A stretch of 64,000 nt of DNA from Candidatus Accumulibacter sp. 66-26 (GCA_001897745.1 MKUH01000026.1:1-64000); one strand, 5' to 3'; shown: positions 34,404-43,411, numbered from the stretch's first letter. The notes: generated by a model from the letters alone, not told the origin. Numbers and translations are program-made.

Positions 34404-35477
34404 TCAGCTTCCGATCAGAAGCTCGCCGACTTCCTTGCGGATCGAGCGCGCGGCGGGTTCCGACGAATTGCCGACGCGGCAGAAGAAGGCGAAGGGGGCG
34501 TCCGCTTCGGCGCCGGCCAGTGCGTCGAAACGGGCCGCCAGCGAGCGCGCGCCACGATTGATCGCGGGGAGCGCGGAAATCGGGCGTCCGGCCTGCACGT
34601 ACCAGCGAAAGATCACCGGCGTCATCTCCGGCTGCAGATACAGCCCGTTGGTCGCGGCGGTCAGCCAGACTCGCTGCAGGGCGATGCCGGCGCGCACGTA
34701 ATCCGCCGGCGAGGCGAGGGCCTGCCCGGGACGCATGAGCAGATGTGCTGCGCAGGCGAGGGCGGGGAGGAAGTCCAGCTGGATGCGCGGCGCGACGGTA
34801 CCCAGCAAGTAGCGATTGAAGAAGTCGACGCGTTCCCAGCTCTGCATCACCCAGTGCATCAGCTTCGCGGTCATCGGATCGACGCCGACGGCCTGATCCG
34901 GAATGCGGTCTTTGCTGAAGCGCGCGTTCCATTCGATGATGTCGCGGTGCACCGGATAGGCTTCCGGGCAGGTGAGGCGAAGCCCGGCGTTCTGCCACAG
35001 CAGGCGGGCGACCTGCAGGCGTTGCGGAGTGCTTTCGAAGAGCTGCACCGTGAAGCCGGGGCCGGGCGCGTCGGCGAGACTCCGCCGTTGCGCCGCGGTC
35101 AAGGGGGTCGTGCGCATCGGGCGGCGCTGCACGACCCGCTGCCGGATGACCGCGGCCAGCGGATCGGGCGTGAGTCCGGGCGCGGCGCGCAGCAGCACGT
35201 CGTAGATCGGGGCGCTGTCGGGCGTGCCGGGGCGCAGGCTCCACGACGCTTCGAGCGCATGGGTGCTGGCCGCGATGCGCAGGGTTTCGAGCAGGGCGCC
35301 GTGTGCCATCTGGCTGGCATGGCCGTCGAAATCGTAGATCACATGCGTGCGCGTATCGAAGCCGTGGATGGCGATGCGGTCCGGCGCGACGATTTCGAAA
35401 CGCCAGGGCTGGGTGTTGTCGCCGCTCGGCGCCCAGCGCGCGAGATCGAGGATGGCGAGAAGCAGGTCGCGGCTCAT
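34404..35477 (-). CDS. Nitroreductase-family flavoprotein paired with a ThiF homologue
   Basis: Protein of 357 residues. The N-terminal LARWAPSGDNTQPWRF is the nitroreductase FMN-binding start, with Arg, Ser and Asn positions as in the family; the later segment GIALQRVWLTAATNGLYLQP matches the second half of a nitroreductase fold. It lies 4 bases after a ThiF-type gene, an arrangement found for flavin enzymes that act on adenylate-activated substrates. It could oxidise or reduce a heterocycle or an acylated amino acid; no substrate can be assigned. It has no membrane segment. Confidence 0.85.
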   Translation of the reverse strand: MSRDLLLAILDLARWAPSGDNTQPWRFEIVAPDRIAIHGFDTRTHVIYDFDGHASQMAHGALLETLRIAASTHALEASWSLRPGTPDSAPIYDVLLRAAPGLTPDPLAAVIRQRVVQRRPMRTTPLTAAQRRSLADAPGPGFTVQLFESTPQRLQVARLLWQNAGLRLTCPEAYPVHRDIIEWNARFSKDRIPDQAVGVDPMTAKLMHWVMQSWERVDFFNRYLLGTVAPRIQLDFLPALACAAHLLMRPGQALASPADYVRAGIALQRVWLTAATNGLYLQPEMTPVIFRWYVQAGRPISALPAINRGARSLAARFDALAGAEADAPFAFFCRVGNSSEPAARSIRKEVGELLIGS

Positions 35478-35481
35478 GGTC

Positions 35482-36384
35482 TCAGTCGCCTTTCCCGGTG
35501 CCGGCGGAAGGGGATGCGGCGCCGCTCGCCAGCTGCCGTCGCACGAGGTAACGCATCAGGCGCTGCAAGGGATTGCGATGGCCGCCCGGGCGCCAGGTGC
35601 GCACGTAGCGCATGCGGTAGGCGTCGTACTGGCTGCCCCAGGGCGCGAAGCGGACGCCGCCGCGTTCGAGCAGCAGCTTCAGCGTCTCCACCGCGGTGAC
35701 GCCGGCGCACAGCTGGCAGGCGGCGATGCTGGAGGGACCGCGCCGTTCGGCCAGATTGACGCGGCTCATGTCGGCGACGTAGCCGCGCTGCAGCATGGCC
35801 GGCGAGAGGCCGACGAGGAAGCGGATCGCCATTTCCATCTCGTCGCATCCTTCGAAGCCGAAATAGTCGTCGAGCGACATGCCGACGCCTTCGCCGCCGA
35901 AGACGAGCAGTGCCGTCCCCATGCCGAGCGGCGCCGCGGTGACTGCCGGGATGCCCTTGCGCCGGCAGGCGGCGAAGGTCGCGCGGCGCGCCTCGAAGGC
36001 GAAGAAATCGAGGCCGTCGACGTAGACGTCGACGCCGTCGAGAAAGGCGTCGATGGTGTCGGCTTGCACGCCCTGCGGAAAGCAGCGCAGATCGAGTTCG
36101 GGATTGATGTCGCGCGCCATCTCGGCGAGCACCTCGACCTTCGGCCGCTGCAGGCTGCTCATGGTGGCGCCGGCCTGGCGATTGAAGTTGACGAAGTCGA
36201 AGGTGTCGAAGTCGGCGATCGAGAAACGCCCGATGCCGAGCCGGGCCAGGGTGAGCAGGTGAATGCCGCCCACCCCGCCGAGACCGGCGATGGCGACGCG
36301 CGAGCGGCGCAGGCGCGCCTGCTCGCTTTCCGTCACCCAGCCGAGGTTTCTTGAAAACGCGCTGTCGTAGTCGAAAGCCTGCAT
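35482..36384 (-). CDS. ThiF/MoeB-type adenylyltransferase
   Basis: E1-like enzyme of 300 residues that should activate a carboxylate with ATP. The Rossmann nucleotide site is VAIAGLGGVGGIHL (near residue 30), DFDTFDFVNFNRQ supplies the conserved Asp and Arg, RPKVEV the Lys, and YVDGLDFF the metal-side Asp. Only one CxxC pair (ACQLCAG) is visible where MoeB-type enzymes usually have two, so zinc binding may be altered. Its usual partners (ThiS or MoaD with C-terminal GlyGly) are absent, so the substrate may be a small molecule such as an N-acyl amino acid. It is divergent from the first FtsX permease gene. Confidence 0.88.
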   Translation of the reverse strand: MQAFDYDSAFSRNLGWVTESEQARLRRSRVAIAGLGGVGGIHLLTLARLGIGRFSIADFDTFDFVNFNRQAGATMSSLQRPKVEVLAEMARDINPELDLRCFPQGVQADTIDAFLDGVDVYVDGLDFFAFEARRATFAACRRKGIPAVTAAPLGMGTALLVFGGEGVGMSLDDYFGFEGCDEMEMAIRFLVGLSPAMLQRGYVADMSRVNLAERRGPSSIAACQLCAGVTAVETLKLLLERGGVRFAPWGSQYDAYRMRYVRTWRPGGHRNPLQRLMRYLVRRQLASGAASPSAGTGKGD

Positions 36385-36458
36385 GGCGTGCTCGCTCGGA
36401 AAGGGTTTAACATGATGACGGCAAGCTCAACATTACCCCCTTCCATCCTCTCGGGCCA

Positions 36459-37688
36459 GTGCTCAGCGTGATTGCGGATTTTCTTCTCGCCGGCCGCAAC
36501 CTCAGACGCAATTCCCAGCGCACGCTGGTTGCGGTGCTCACGGTCGCCAGCGGAATCATCGCCTTTCTGCTCGCCGGCGGTTTCATCGCGTGGATCTTCC
36601 AGGACATGCGCGAGGCGACGATCCGTTCGCAGCTCGGCCACATCCAGATCGTGCGCCCCGGCTATTTCGAGAAGGGCATCGCCGATCCCTACGCCTTCCT
36701 GCTGCCGGCCGATTCGGCCGAGCAGAAGCTCGTCGAGCGCGCGACGGGCGTCGCCAGCGTGACGCCGCGTCTGGCCTTCAGCGGACTGGCGAGCCACGGC
36801 GACGTGACCCTCGCCTTCGTCGGCGAGGGAATCGACCCGGAGCGCGAGCGGCCGATCAGCAGCCGCATCCGCATCCAGTCCGGCAAGGATCTCGAGGGGC
36901 CGGAGCAGGCCGCGGTATTGCTCGGCGAAGGCCTGGCGCACAGCCTCGGAGTGAAGGCCGGCGATGCGATCGTCCTGCTGGCGACGGCCGCGAACGGCAG
37001 TCCCAACGCGATCGAGATCAGCGTCGCCGGGACGTTCGCGACGATCAGCAAGGAGTACGACGACGTCGCGCTGCGCCTGCCGATCGCCCTGGCGCGTAAA
37101 CTGATGCGCGTGCAGGGCGCGACCTCGTGGGTGGTGCTGCTCGACCGCACCGAGGACACGCCGGCGGCCGTCGCCAGCCTGCGCGGCCAATTGCCGGCCG
37201 CCGGCTTCGAGCTGGTGCCGTGGACCGCGCTCGCCGACTTCTACAACAAGACGGTCGTGCTCTTTTCCAAGCAGGTCAGCGTCGTGAAGTTCATCATCGG
37301 CCTGATCATCGTCCTCACCATTTCCAATACGCAGACCATGAGCGTCCTCGAACGCACGCGCGAGATCGGCACCAGCCTCGCCATCGGCCAGCGGCGGCGG
37401 GTGGTGCTGCGCATGTTCCTGGCCGAGGGCGTCCTGATCGGCGCGCTGGGCGGCGTCGCCGGTATCGTGCTCGGTTACCTGCTGGCCGCGCTGATCTCCT
37501 TCGTCGGGATTCCGATGCCGCCGCCGCCGGGCATGGCGCACGGCTATATCGGGCAGATCCTGATCAGTCCCGCGCTGGCCGGCGAGGCGCTCGTCCTGGC
37601 GCTGCTCACCACCCTGCTGGCCAGCCTCATGCCGGCGTGGAAGGCGAGCCGCATGAACATCGTCGACGCGCTGCGCTACAACCAATGA
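36459..37688 (+). CDS. FtsX-type ABC transporter permease (LolC/E-like), first copy
   Basis: Inner-membrane protein of 409 residues in the MacB/LolC/LolE fold. One N-terminal helix (VAVLTVASGIIAFLLAGGFI) is followed by a periplasmic domain of about 250 residues and three C-terminal helices (FIIGLIIVLTISNTQTM, GALGGVAGIVLGYLLAALIS, ALVLALLTTLLASLMPAW). The end SRMNIVDALRYNQ is the usual FtsX coupling end. The start is GTG at 36459 with a weak ribosome site; GTG 36468 is an alternative. The TGA overlaps the next start (ATGA). The ATPase is probably the separate gene at 30919. Confidence 0.9.
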   Translation: MLSVIADFLLAGRNLRRNSQRTLVAVLTVASGIIAFLLAGGFIAWIFQDMREATIRSQLGHIQIVRPGYFEKGIADPYAFLLPADSAEQKLVERATGVASVTPRLAFSGLASHGDVTLAFVGEGIDPERERPISSRIRIQSGKDLEGPEQAAVLLGEGLAHSLGVKAGDAIVLLATAANGSPNAIEISVAGTFATISKEYDDVALRLPIALARKLMRVQGATSWVVLLDRTEDTPAAVASLRGQLPAAGFELVPWTALADFYNKTVVLFSKQVSVVKFIIGLIIVLTISNTQTMSVLERTREIGTSLAIGQRRRVVLRMFLAEGVLIGALGGVAGIVLGYLLAALISFVGIPMPPPPGMAHGYIGQILISPALAGEALVLALLTTLLASLMPAWKASRMNIVDALRYNQ

Positions 37689-38917
37689 AGCTCAAGCTCC
37701 CGCCCGGCCTTGCCTTCGCGCTGCGCAACGTGTTCCGGCAGCGCGTGCGCTCGGCGGCCACGCTGGCCGCGATCAGCCTCGGCGTGGCCGGCCTGATCCT
37801 GGCCTCGGGCTTCGTTCAGGACATCTTCATCCAGCTTGGCGAGGCGATCATCCATTCGCAGAGCGGCCACCTGCAGGTCGCGCGGCAGGGCTATCGCGAG
37901 GGGCGCACGCGCGCGCCGGAGTCCTACCTGATCGAGCGGCCCGACGAACTGAAGGCTAAGCTCGCCGCCGAGCCCGGCGTGCAGAGGGTGCTCGCCCGCC
38001 TGGGGTTCTCCGGCGTCCTCAACAACGGCAAGCGTGATCTCGGGATCGTCGGCGAGGGTGTCGAACCCGCGGCCGAGGCGGCGCTCGGCAGCTATCTGCA
38101 GTACATCGAGGGGCGTGCCCTGGCCGACGGCGACAGCGACGGCATCGTGCTCGGGCAGGGCGCCGCGCGTTCGCTCGGGCTGAAGGCCGGCGATCGCGTG
38201 AATCTGGTCATGAGCCTGCCGCAGGGGGCGGTGAACACGCTCGACTTCGAGGTGATCGGAGTGTTCCAGAGTTTTTCCAAGGATTTCGACGCGCGCGCCG
38301 TGCGTATCCCGCTCGCGGCGGCCCGTCAGTTGATGGATACCGATGCGGTGCACGTGATGGTCGTCGTTCTCGAACGCACGGAAGATACCGATGGCGTGCT
38401 TGCCGCCCTGCGCGGCAAGCTTGCGGCGCAAGGCTACGAAGTCGCCTCGTGGCGCGAGCTTTCCGATTTCTACGACAAGACGCTGCAACTGTACGAACGC
38501 CAGTTCGGCGTTCTGCGCCTGATCATCCTGCTGATGGTGCTGCTCAGTGTCGCCAACAGCGTCAACATGACGCTGTTCGAACGCACCCGCGAGTTCGGCA
38601 CGATGCTCGCGCTCGGCGATCCGCCGCGTCGGGTCTTCCGTCTGATCATGACCGAGAGCCTGCTGCTCGGCCTGTTCGGCGCCGCTCTCGGCATGGCGCT
38701 CGGCTGTGCGGCGGCCTTGATCGTTTCGGTGATCGGCATTCCAATGCCGCCGCCGCCGAACGCCAATCTCGGCTATACCGCCTTCATCCGCCTCGTGCCG
38801 GCCGAGGTGCTAACGGCCGGGGCGATCGGCCTGCTCGCCACCTGTCTGGCGGCGATCATGCCGGCACGGCGAGTCTCGCGGATGCTGGTGGTTGATGCGT
38901 TGCGCCAGGGCGGCTGA
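37685..38917 (+). CDS. FtsX-type ABC transporter permease (LolC/E-like), second copy
   Basis: Partner permease of 410 residues with the same layout: N-terminal helix (LAAISLGVAGLILASGFVQD), periplasmic domain, and three C-terminal helices starting at LRLIILLMVLLSVANSVNMT. It shares IGIPMPPPP and the final ...VDALR with the first copy, so the pair arose by duplication and should form a LolCE-like heterodimer. The ATG overlaps the upstream stop by 4 bases. The last 62 bases overlap the end of the convergent FeeM gene. Confidence 0.9.
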   Translation: MKLKLPPGLAFALRNVFRQRVRSAATLAAISLGVAGLILASGFVQDIFIQLGEAIIHSQSGHLQVARQGYREGRTRAPESYLIERPDELKAKLAAEPGVQRVLARLGFSGVLNNGKRDLGIVGEGVEPAAEAALGSYLQYIEGRALADGDSDGIVLGQGAARSLGLKAGDRVNLVMSLPQGAVNTLDFEVIGVFQSFSKDFDARAVRIPLAAARQLMDTDAVHVMVVVLERTEDTDGVLAALRGKLAAQGYEVASWRELSDFYDKTLQLYERQFGVLRLIILLMVLLSVANSVNMTLFERTREFGTMLALGDPPRRVFRLIMTESLLLGLFGAALGMALGCAAALIVSVIGIPMPPPPNANLGYTAFIRLVPAEVLTAGAIGLLATCLAAIMPARRVSRMLVVDALRQGG

Positions 38918-39788
38918 GCAGACCGTCCGGCCGTCCGGCTTCGTGCCGGTGGCCCTGCGCCTTGGCCGCGAGCAGGCGCCGGCCGAACTCTTCCTCTTCC
39001 GGCCGGGTGAAGAAATACGGATAGAGCGAGCGGCGGCTCAGTTCGCGTTTGCCGGCGAGGCGCGCGATCTGCGCCTCGATGTAGTCGATCCCGGCGTGCA
39101 GCAGCGTGGCCGGGGCTTCGACGCGTTCGCACATGCGGCTTTCGCCGGCCTGGCGAAAGCCGAGCTGGCTCCGATAGAAAGCGACATGGCGCGGATTCAC
39201 CTCGATGAATACGTCGCTTACCCGATACAGTCGGCGCCCCGCTATGTAAAGCAGGTGAAACAGGGCGGCCAGCAATTCCTTGGAGCCGGTGCGCTGATCG
39301 ACCGCGAAGCCGGTCAGTTCGCAGACGCGCTTTCCTCCTTGGCGATAGGTATCGATTTCCCGGCGGTAGAGATGGTCGGCGAGCAGGCCGCCGCCGTTGT
39401 CGATGTTCAGCGTCAGCGTGCCGAGCGCCTGCGTCCCGCTGCAGGCGAGCAGGGTCGTGCGTGCCGGAGGTCTGGCGTGCGCGGACTGTAAAAAATCGCA
39501 GACAGCGGGCGGCGAGTTTTCCCGCCGATAGCCGCGCCATGCATACATGCGGTCGACGAGCACCCGGGCCTGACGGTGGTGGCCGGGAGTTTCGGCCAGA
39601 TGCACGGCAAAGCCGTTCCGTTCGATGATTGCGCGGTCATGGCCTGTCGGGGCGGGAGTTCCGGGGCACGGCGCCGTGCGCGGGCCGCGCCCGCCCGGCG
39701 GAGCGGGGAGCGTCTTGGAATAGGGCGGGGGAATGTTCTCGAGTTGCATTGGAAGCGCGATGTCTGTCGTGGCGGAGGTCGATTGCAC
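38856..39788 (-). CDS. FeeM-type N-acyl amino acid synthase (PEP-CTERM/exosortase-associated acyltransferase)
   Basis: GNAT-fold acyltransferase of about 310 residues that should join a long-chain acyl group from acyl-ACP to an amino acid. Core features: FAVHLAETPGHHRQARVLVD near 60, RTTLLACSGTQALGTLTLN, VCELTGFAVDQR, and HVAFYRSQLGFRQAGE, the acyl-donor-side segment typical of the family. FeeM-like synthases are known to be linked with PEP-CTERM/exosortase systems. The start is uncertain: GTG 39788 or ATG 39749, both with poor ribosome sites; the family core begins at about residue 55. The last 62 bases lie antisense to the second permease gene. Confidence 0.85.
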   Translation of the reverse strand: MQSTSATTDIALPMQLENIPPPYSKTLPAPPGGRGPRTAPCPGTPAPTGHDRAIIERNGFAVHLAETPGHHRQARVLVDRMYAWRGYRRENSPPAVCDFLQSAHARPPARTTLLACSGTQALGTLTLNIDNGGGLLADHLYRREIDTYRQGGKRVCELTGFAVDQRTGSKELLAALFHLLYIAGRRLYRVSDVFIEVNPRHVAFYRSQLGFRQAGESRMCERVEAPATLLHAGIDYIEAQIARLAGKRELSRRSLYPYFFTRPEEEEFGRRLLAAKAQGHRHEAGRPDGLLSRPGATHQPPASARLAVPA

Positions 39789-40177
39789 GGATGGCTAGCC
39801 TATGCATGATCCGGGCCATGTGTCGCCGACGGGCGGGAAAGCCGGTTTTTCAGGCCTTGCATCGGGTTTCCGCATGGCGGCACGAAGAGCGCTTTGTCGT
39901 CCGGCAACGACAGAAAATTCCGTTTTGTCGCCGGAATCCCCGGCCATGCGCAGTGAATCTGCTGCCGGCTTGCGAGCCGCCCGCGTTCTCCGCTCTGTCG
40001 GGGAACGACGACGGATGGACGAGAGAGGGTGGCGCGCGGCCGCCGGTGACGAACGGACGCGCGAATGTGTGAAAGAGTGCTCAGTCAACGCGGTCCAAGT
40101 TTGCTAATCTGATTCGGTGTTATGTTTTTTGAATTATCCTGATGCCATTCCCGGCGGTCGATCAAAGGAGACGAAAC
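39789..40177. other. Intergenic region between the FeeM gene and the exosortase operon
   Basis: 389 bases with no supported gene. It must hold the promoters of both the minus-strand FeeM gene and the plus-strand polysaccharide operon. A 34-base imperfect hairpin lies at 39901-39934. A good sigma-54 site was looked for and not found (the best GG...GC pair is one base too short). Only weak -10-like elements (TATGTT at 40121, TATCCT at 40135) are seen. Confidence 0.6.
39901..39934. repeat. Imperfect inverted repeat in the operon leader region
   Basis: CCGG-(CAA)-CGAC-(AG)-AAAA, 5-base loop, TTTT-GTCG-CCGG. Three paired blocks with two bulges; no T run follows on either strand, so an operator or RNA structure is more likely than a terminator. 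Confidence 0.4.
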
Positions 40178-40807
40178 ATGTTCAAAGGCCTGCGCAGCAT
40201 CGTCGGCGACGCATTTCGCTGGATCGCGATAACCGTTTTCGGCGCCACGCTTCTCGGATGTGCTTCCAGTCACCCGCCGGCCCCGGCCATGGCCGCTTCG
40301 GCGGAGTACAACTACCTGATCGGTCCGGGCGATACGGTCAATATCGTCGTCTGGCGCAACCCCGAACTTTCGATGTCGGTGCCGGTGCGCCCGGACGGCA
40401 AGATCGCGGCGCCCCTCGTCGAGGACCTGCCGGCGCTCGGCAAGGACCCGTCGACGCTGGCCCGGGATATCGAAAAGGAACTCGGCAAGTTCATCCGCGA
40501 TCCGGTGGTCACGGTGATCGTGACCGCCTTCGTCGGTCCGTACAGCGAACAGATCCGCGTCGTCGGCGAGGCCACGAAGCCGCAGACGCTGCCCTATAAG
40601 CAGAAGATGACCCTGCTCGACGTGATGATCGCGGTCGGCGGCATCACCGATTTCGCCGACGGCAACGGTACGACGCTGCTGCGCACGGCGGAGGGCAACA
40701 AGCAGTACCGCGTGCGGGTCAAGGACCTGATCAAGCGCGGCGACGTCTCGGCCAACGTCGAGATGAAGCCCGGCGATGTGCTGATCATCCCGCAGAGCTG
40801 GTTCTGA
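40178..40807 (+). CDS. Polysaccharide export lipoprotein (Wza-like, XrtA system)
   Basis: Outer-membrane polysaccharide export protein of 209 residues. Lipoprotein signal with lipobox LLGC at about residue 28. The Poly_export domain follows (YLIGPGDTVNIVVWRNPEL, VRPDGKIAAPLVEDLPALG, and a SLBB-like VVGEATKPQTLPY with MTLLDVMIAVGGI). It is shorter than Wza, as usual for this system. The ATG at 40178 has AAAGGAG nearby. First gene of the polysaccharide operon; the 93 bases that follow have no gene. Confidence 0.93.
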   Translation: MFKGLRSIVGDAFRWIAITVFGATLLGCASSHPPAPAMAASAEYNYLIGPGDTVNIVVWRNPELSMSVPVRPDGKIAAPLVEDLPALGKDPSTLARDIEKELGKFIRDPVVTVIVTAFVGPYSEQIRVVGEATKPQTLPYKQKMTLLDVMIAVGGITDFADGNGTTLLRTAEGNKQYRVRVKDLIKRGDVSANVEMKPGDVLIIPQSWF

Positions 40808-40900
40808 GTTGCCGTGCGGCGCCGCGCCTCGCTCCTCTTCCGCTCGCGGCGCGCAGGCGCCGCGAATGTGCCGCGCAACCCATCCTGAAGGACGAATCCA

Positions 40901-42460
40901 ATGGACGATCTGATTCGCCAGGCGATAACGATACTGCGGGGAATGTGGCGGCAGCGCTGGCTCGGGCTGCTCGTGGCCTGGGTCGTGGGTGCCGTCAGCG
41001 TCGTCGGGGTGCTGCGCACGCCGGATGTCTATGAGGCGTCCGCGCGCATCTTCGTCGACACGCAGTCCGTTCTCAAGCCGCTGATGTCGGGGCTTGCCGT
41101 CGAGCCCAACGTCGACCAGCAGGTTATGATCCTGAGCCGGACGCTGATCAGCCGGCCCAACGTCGAGAAGCTGGTCCGCATGGCCGATCTCGACCTCAAC
41201 ATCAAGTCGAAGGCCGCGCAGGACGCGCTGGTCGACGACCTGATGAAGTCCCTGACGATCAAGAGCACTTCGCGCGACAACCTCTACACCCTGTCCTTCC
41301 GCGACACGCAGCCCGAGCAGGCGAAACGGGTGGTACAGGCGCTGGTCTCGATCTTTGTCGAGTCCAGCCTCGGGGACAAGCGCAAGGATTCGGACTCGGC
41401 CCGGAAATTCATCGACGAGCAGGTCCGCGTGTACGAGAAGAAGCTGGAGGAAGCGGAGAACCGCCTCAAGGAATTCAAGCTGCGCAACCTCGGCCTGCAA
41501 GGCAGCGACGGCAAGGATTACTTCGGCCGTATCGGCGAGACCAGCGCGCAACTCGAACGCGCGCGCCTCGAGCTGCGCGAGGCGGAAAACTCGCGCGACG
41601 CGCTCAAGCGCCAGATCCTCGGCGAAGACCCCATCCTGCTGCCCGACGCGCAGGATGCCGCGTCCGGCGTCTCGCTGCCCGAGATCGACGGGCGGATCGA
41701 AGCCATGAAGCGCAATCTCGATTCGCTGCTGCAGCGTTTCACCGAGCAGCATCCGGACGTGGTCGGCACGCGGCGCGTGATCAAGGAGCTCGAAGAGCAG
41801 AAGCGGCAGGAAGTGGCGGCGCGCAAGAAGGCGGCGGTCAACAGCCCGAGCTCCTCGGTCAACAACAACCCCGTCTATCAGCAGCTGAAAATCGCGCTGG
41901 GCGAAAGCGAGGCGAACGTGGCGTCGCTGCGCACCCGGGTCGCCGAATACCAGTCGCGCTACAACCAGCTGAAGGATTCGATCAAGCTGATTCCGCAGAT
42001 CGAGGCCGAGTACACACAGCTCAACCGGGACTACGACATCAACAAGAAGAACTACGAAAGCCTGGTCTCGCGCCGCGAGTCGGCGACGATTTCGGGCGAG
42101 ATGGAGGCGAGCGCGAGCGGGATCGACTTCCGCCTGATCGACCCGCCGCGCGTGTCGCCGCAGCCGGTGGCGCCGAACCGCCTGCTGCTGATGCCGATGA
42201 CCCTGCTGCTGGCGCTTGCCGCGGGCATCTTCGCAAGCTTTGCCGCGAGCCAGATCCGCCCGGTATTCTTCGATGCGCGCTCCCTGCGCGATGCGACCGG
42301 GCTGCCTTTCCTGGGGACCGTTTCCATGCTGCCGGACGAATCGAAGAAGCAGCGGGAAAAGAAGGACTTCATACGCTTCATCGCCGCCGCGCTATCCCTC
42401 GTCGGCGTTTATGGTGCGGGGCTGCTCGCCTTGTTCCTGTTGTCGGCCCGTACGGCCTGA
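40901..42460 (+). CDS. Chain-length determinant protein of the XrtA polysaccharide system
   Basis: Inner-membrane Wzz-like protein of 519 residues (TIGR03007 type). N-terminal membrane helix about 20-38 (LGLLVAWVVGAVSVVGVL), a long periplasmic coiled coil (about 150-400, with EKKLEEAENRLKEFKLRN), and a C-terminal helix LLMPMTLLLALAAGIFASF plus another near the end (ALSLVGVYGAGLLALFLL). It lacks a kinase domain, which is the separate next gene. It sets the length of the exported chain together with that kinase. GAAGGACG lies before the ATG. Confidence 0.93.
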   Translation: MDDLIRQAITILRGMWRQRWLGLLVAWVVGAVSVVGVLRTPDVYEASARIFVDTQSVLKPLMSGLAVEPNVDQQVMILSRTLISRPNVEKLVRMADLDLNIKSKAAQDALVDDLMKSLTIKSTSRDNLYTLSFRDTQPEQAKRVVQALVSIFVESSLGDKRKDSDSARKFIDEQVRVYEKKLEEAENRLKEFKLRNLGLQGSDGKDYFGRIGETSAQLERARLELREAENSRDALKRQILGEDPILLPDAQDAASGVSLPEIDGRIEAMKRNLDSLLQRFTEQHPDVVGTRRVIKELEEQKRQEVAARKKAAVNSPSSSVNNNPVYQQLKIALGESEANVASLRTRVAEYQSRYNQLKDSIKLIPQIEAEYTQLNRDYDINKKNYESLVSRRESATISGEMEASASGIDFRLIDPPRVSPQPVAPNRLLLMPMTLLLALAAGIFASFAASQIRPVFFDARSLRDATGLPFLGTVSMLPDESKKQREKKDFIRFIAAALSLVGVYGAGLLALFLLSARTA

Positions 42461-42469
42461 GGAAGAACT

Positions 42470-43411
42470 ATGAGCCTCATCGAACAAGCGGCGAAACGTC
42501 TCGAAGAACTGCGCCTGGCAGGCGTCGCGATCCCCGAGGCGGCTACGCCGCCGGGCCTTCCGCCAGCCGCCTCCCTTCCTTCCGAAGTGGCGGCGGCGAG
42601 TCCGCACGCGCCGGCGCGCCATCCTCAGCCCGACGAAGCGGTCGTGCCGCCGCCCGCGACCGGCGACAGCGGGCCGTCGCGGCGCGTCGAACTCGATCTG
42701 GCGGCGCTTTCCGCGTCCGGGATCATCCGCCCGGATGCGCCGCGCTCACAGGTCGCCGATGAATACCGGGTAATCAAGCGCCCGCTGATTGCCAACGCCA
42801 TGGGCAAGGGCGCCGCGCCGATCGCCAACGGCAATCTGATCATGGTGACCAGCGCGCTGCCCGGCGAAGGGAAGAGTTTCACCGCCGCCAATCTGGCCAT
42901 GAGCATCGCCATGGAACTCGACAACACGGTGATGCTGGTCGATGCCGACGTCTCGCGTCCGTCCCTGCTGCGCATGATGGGTTTGCCGCCCGCGCCCGGT
43001 CTGCTCGACATTCTGGTCGACGAGTCGATCGACCTGCGTCAGGTCCTGCTGCGCACCAACGTCGAAAAACTCAGCATTTTGCCGAGCGGCACGCAGCATG
43101 CGCGGGCCACCGAGCTGCTGGCGAGCGACGCGATGGCGCGCCTGCTCGAGGACATGGCGAGCCGCTACTCGGACCGCATCATCATCTTCGATTCGCCGCC
43201 GCTGCTGGTCACCACCGAGGCGCGCGTGCTGGCGTCGCACATGGGGCAGGTCGTCGTCGTCGTCAAGGCCGAGGGGACGGCGCAGGGCGACGTGAAGCAC
43301 GCGCTGGCCGCCATCGAAGGCTGTCCGGTCAGGCTGATGCTGCTCAATCAAGCAAAAACAGGAGCACAAGGGAGTTATGGATATGGCTATGGTTACGGCT
43401 ATGGCGGCTAG
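42470..43411 (+). CDS. Tyrosine autokinase of the XrtA polysaccharide system
   Basis: BY-kinase of 313 residues (TIGR03018 type) that controls polymerisation by cycling its phosphorylation. Walker A ALPGEGKSFTAAN near residue 130, Walker A' VMLVDADVSRPS and Walker B IIIFDSPPLLV are intact. The first 80 residues are Pro/Ala-rich. The C-terminus is a short Tyr cluster (SYGYGYGYGYGG), the expected autophosphorylation site. The Tyr codons overlap the first 35 bases of the next gene. The phosphatase at 24798 may be its counterpart. Confidence 0.95.
   Translation: MSLIEQAAKRLEELRLAGVAIPEAATPPGLPPAASLPSEVAAASPHAPARHPQPDEAVVPPPATGDSGPSRRVELDLAALSASGIIRPDAPRSQVADEYRVIKRPLIANAMGKGAAPIANGNLIMVTSALPGEGKSFTAANLAMSIAMELDNTVMLVDADVSRPSLLRMMGLPPAPGLLDILVDESIDLRQVLLRTNVEKLSILPSGTQHARATELLASDAMARLLEDMASRYSDRIIIFDSPPLLVTTEARVLASHMGQVVVVVKAEGTAQGDVKHALAAIEGCPVRLMLLNQAKTGAQGSYGYGYGYGYGG

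Noticed and set aside
36412-36471. Nineteen-codon frame before the first FtsX gene as a leader peptide
   Set aside because: No attenuation structure or conserved residues could be seen; a weak GGG only precedes it.
40085-40110. Sigma-54 promoter for the polysaccharide operon (CGGTCCAAGTTTGCT)
   Set aside because: GG and GC are 9 bases apart rather than 10 and the TGGCA box is missing.
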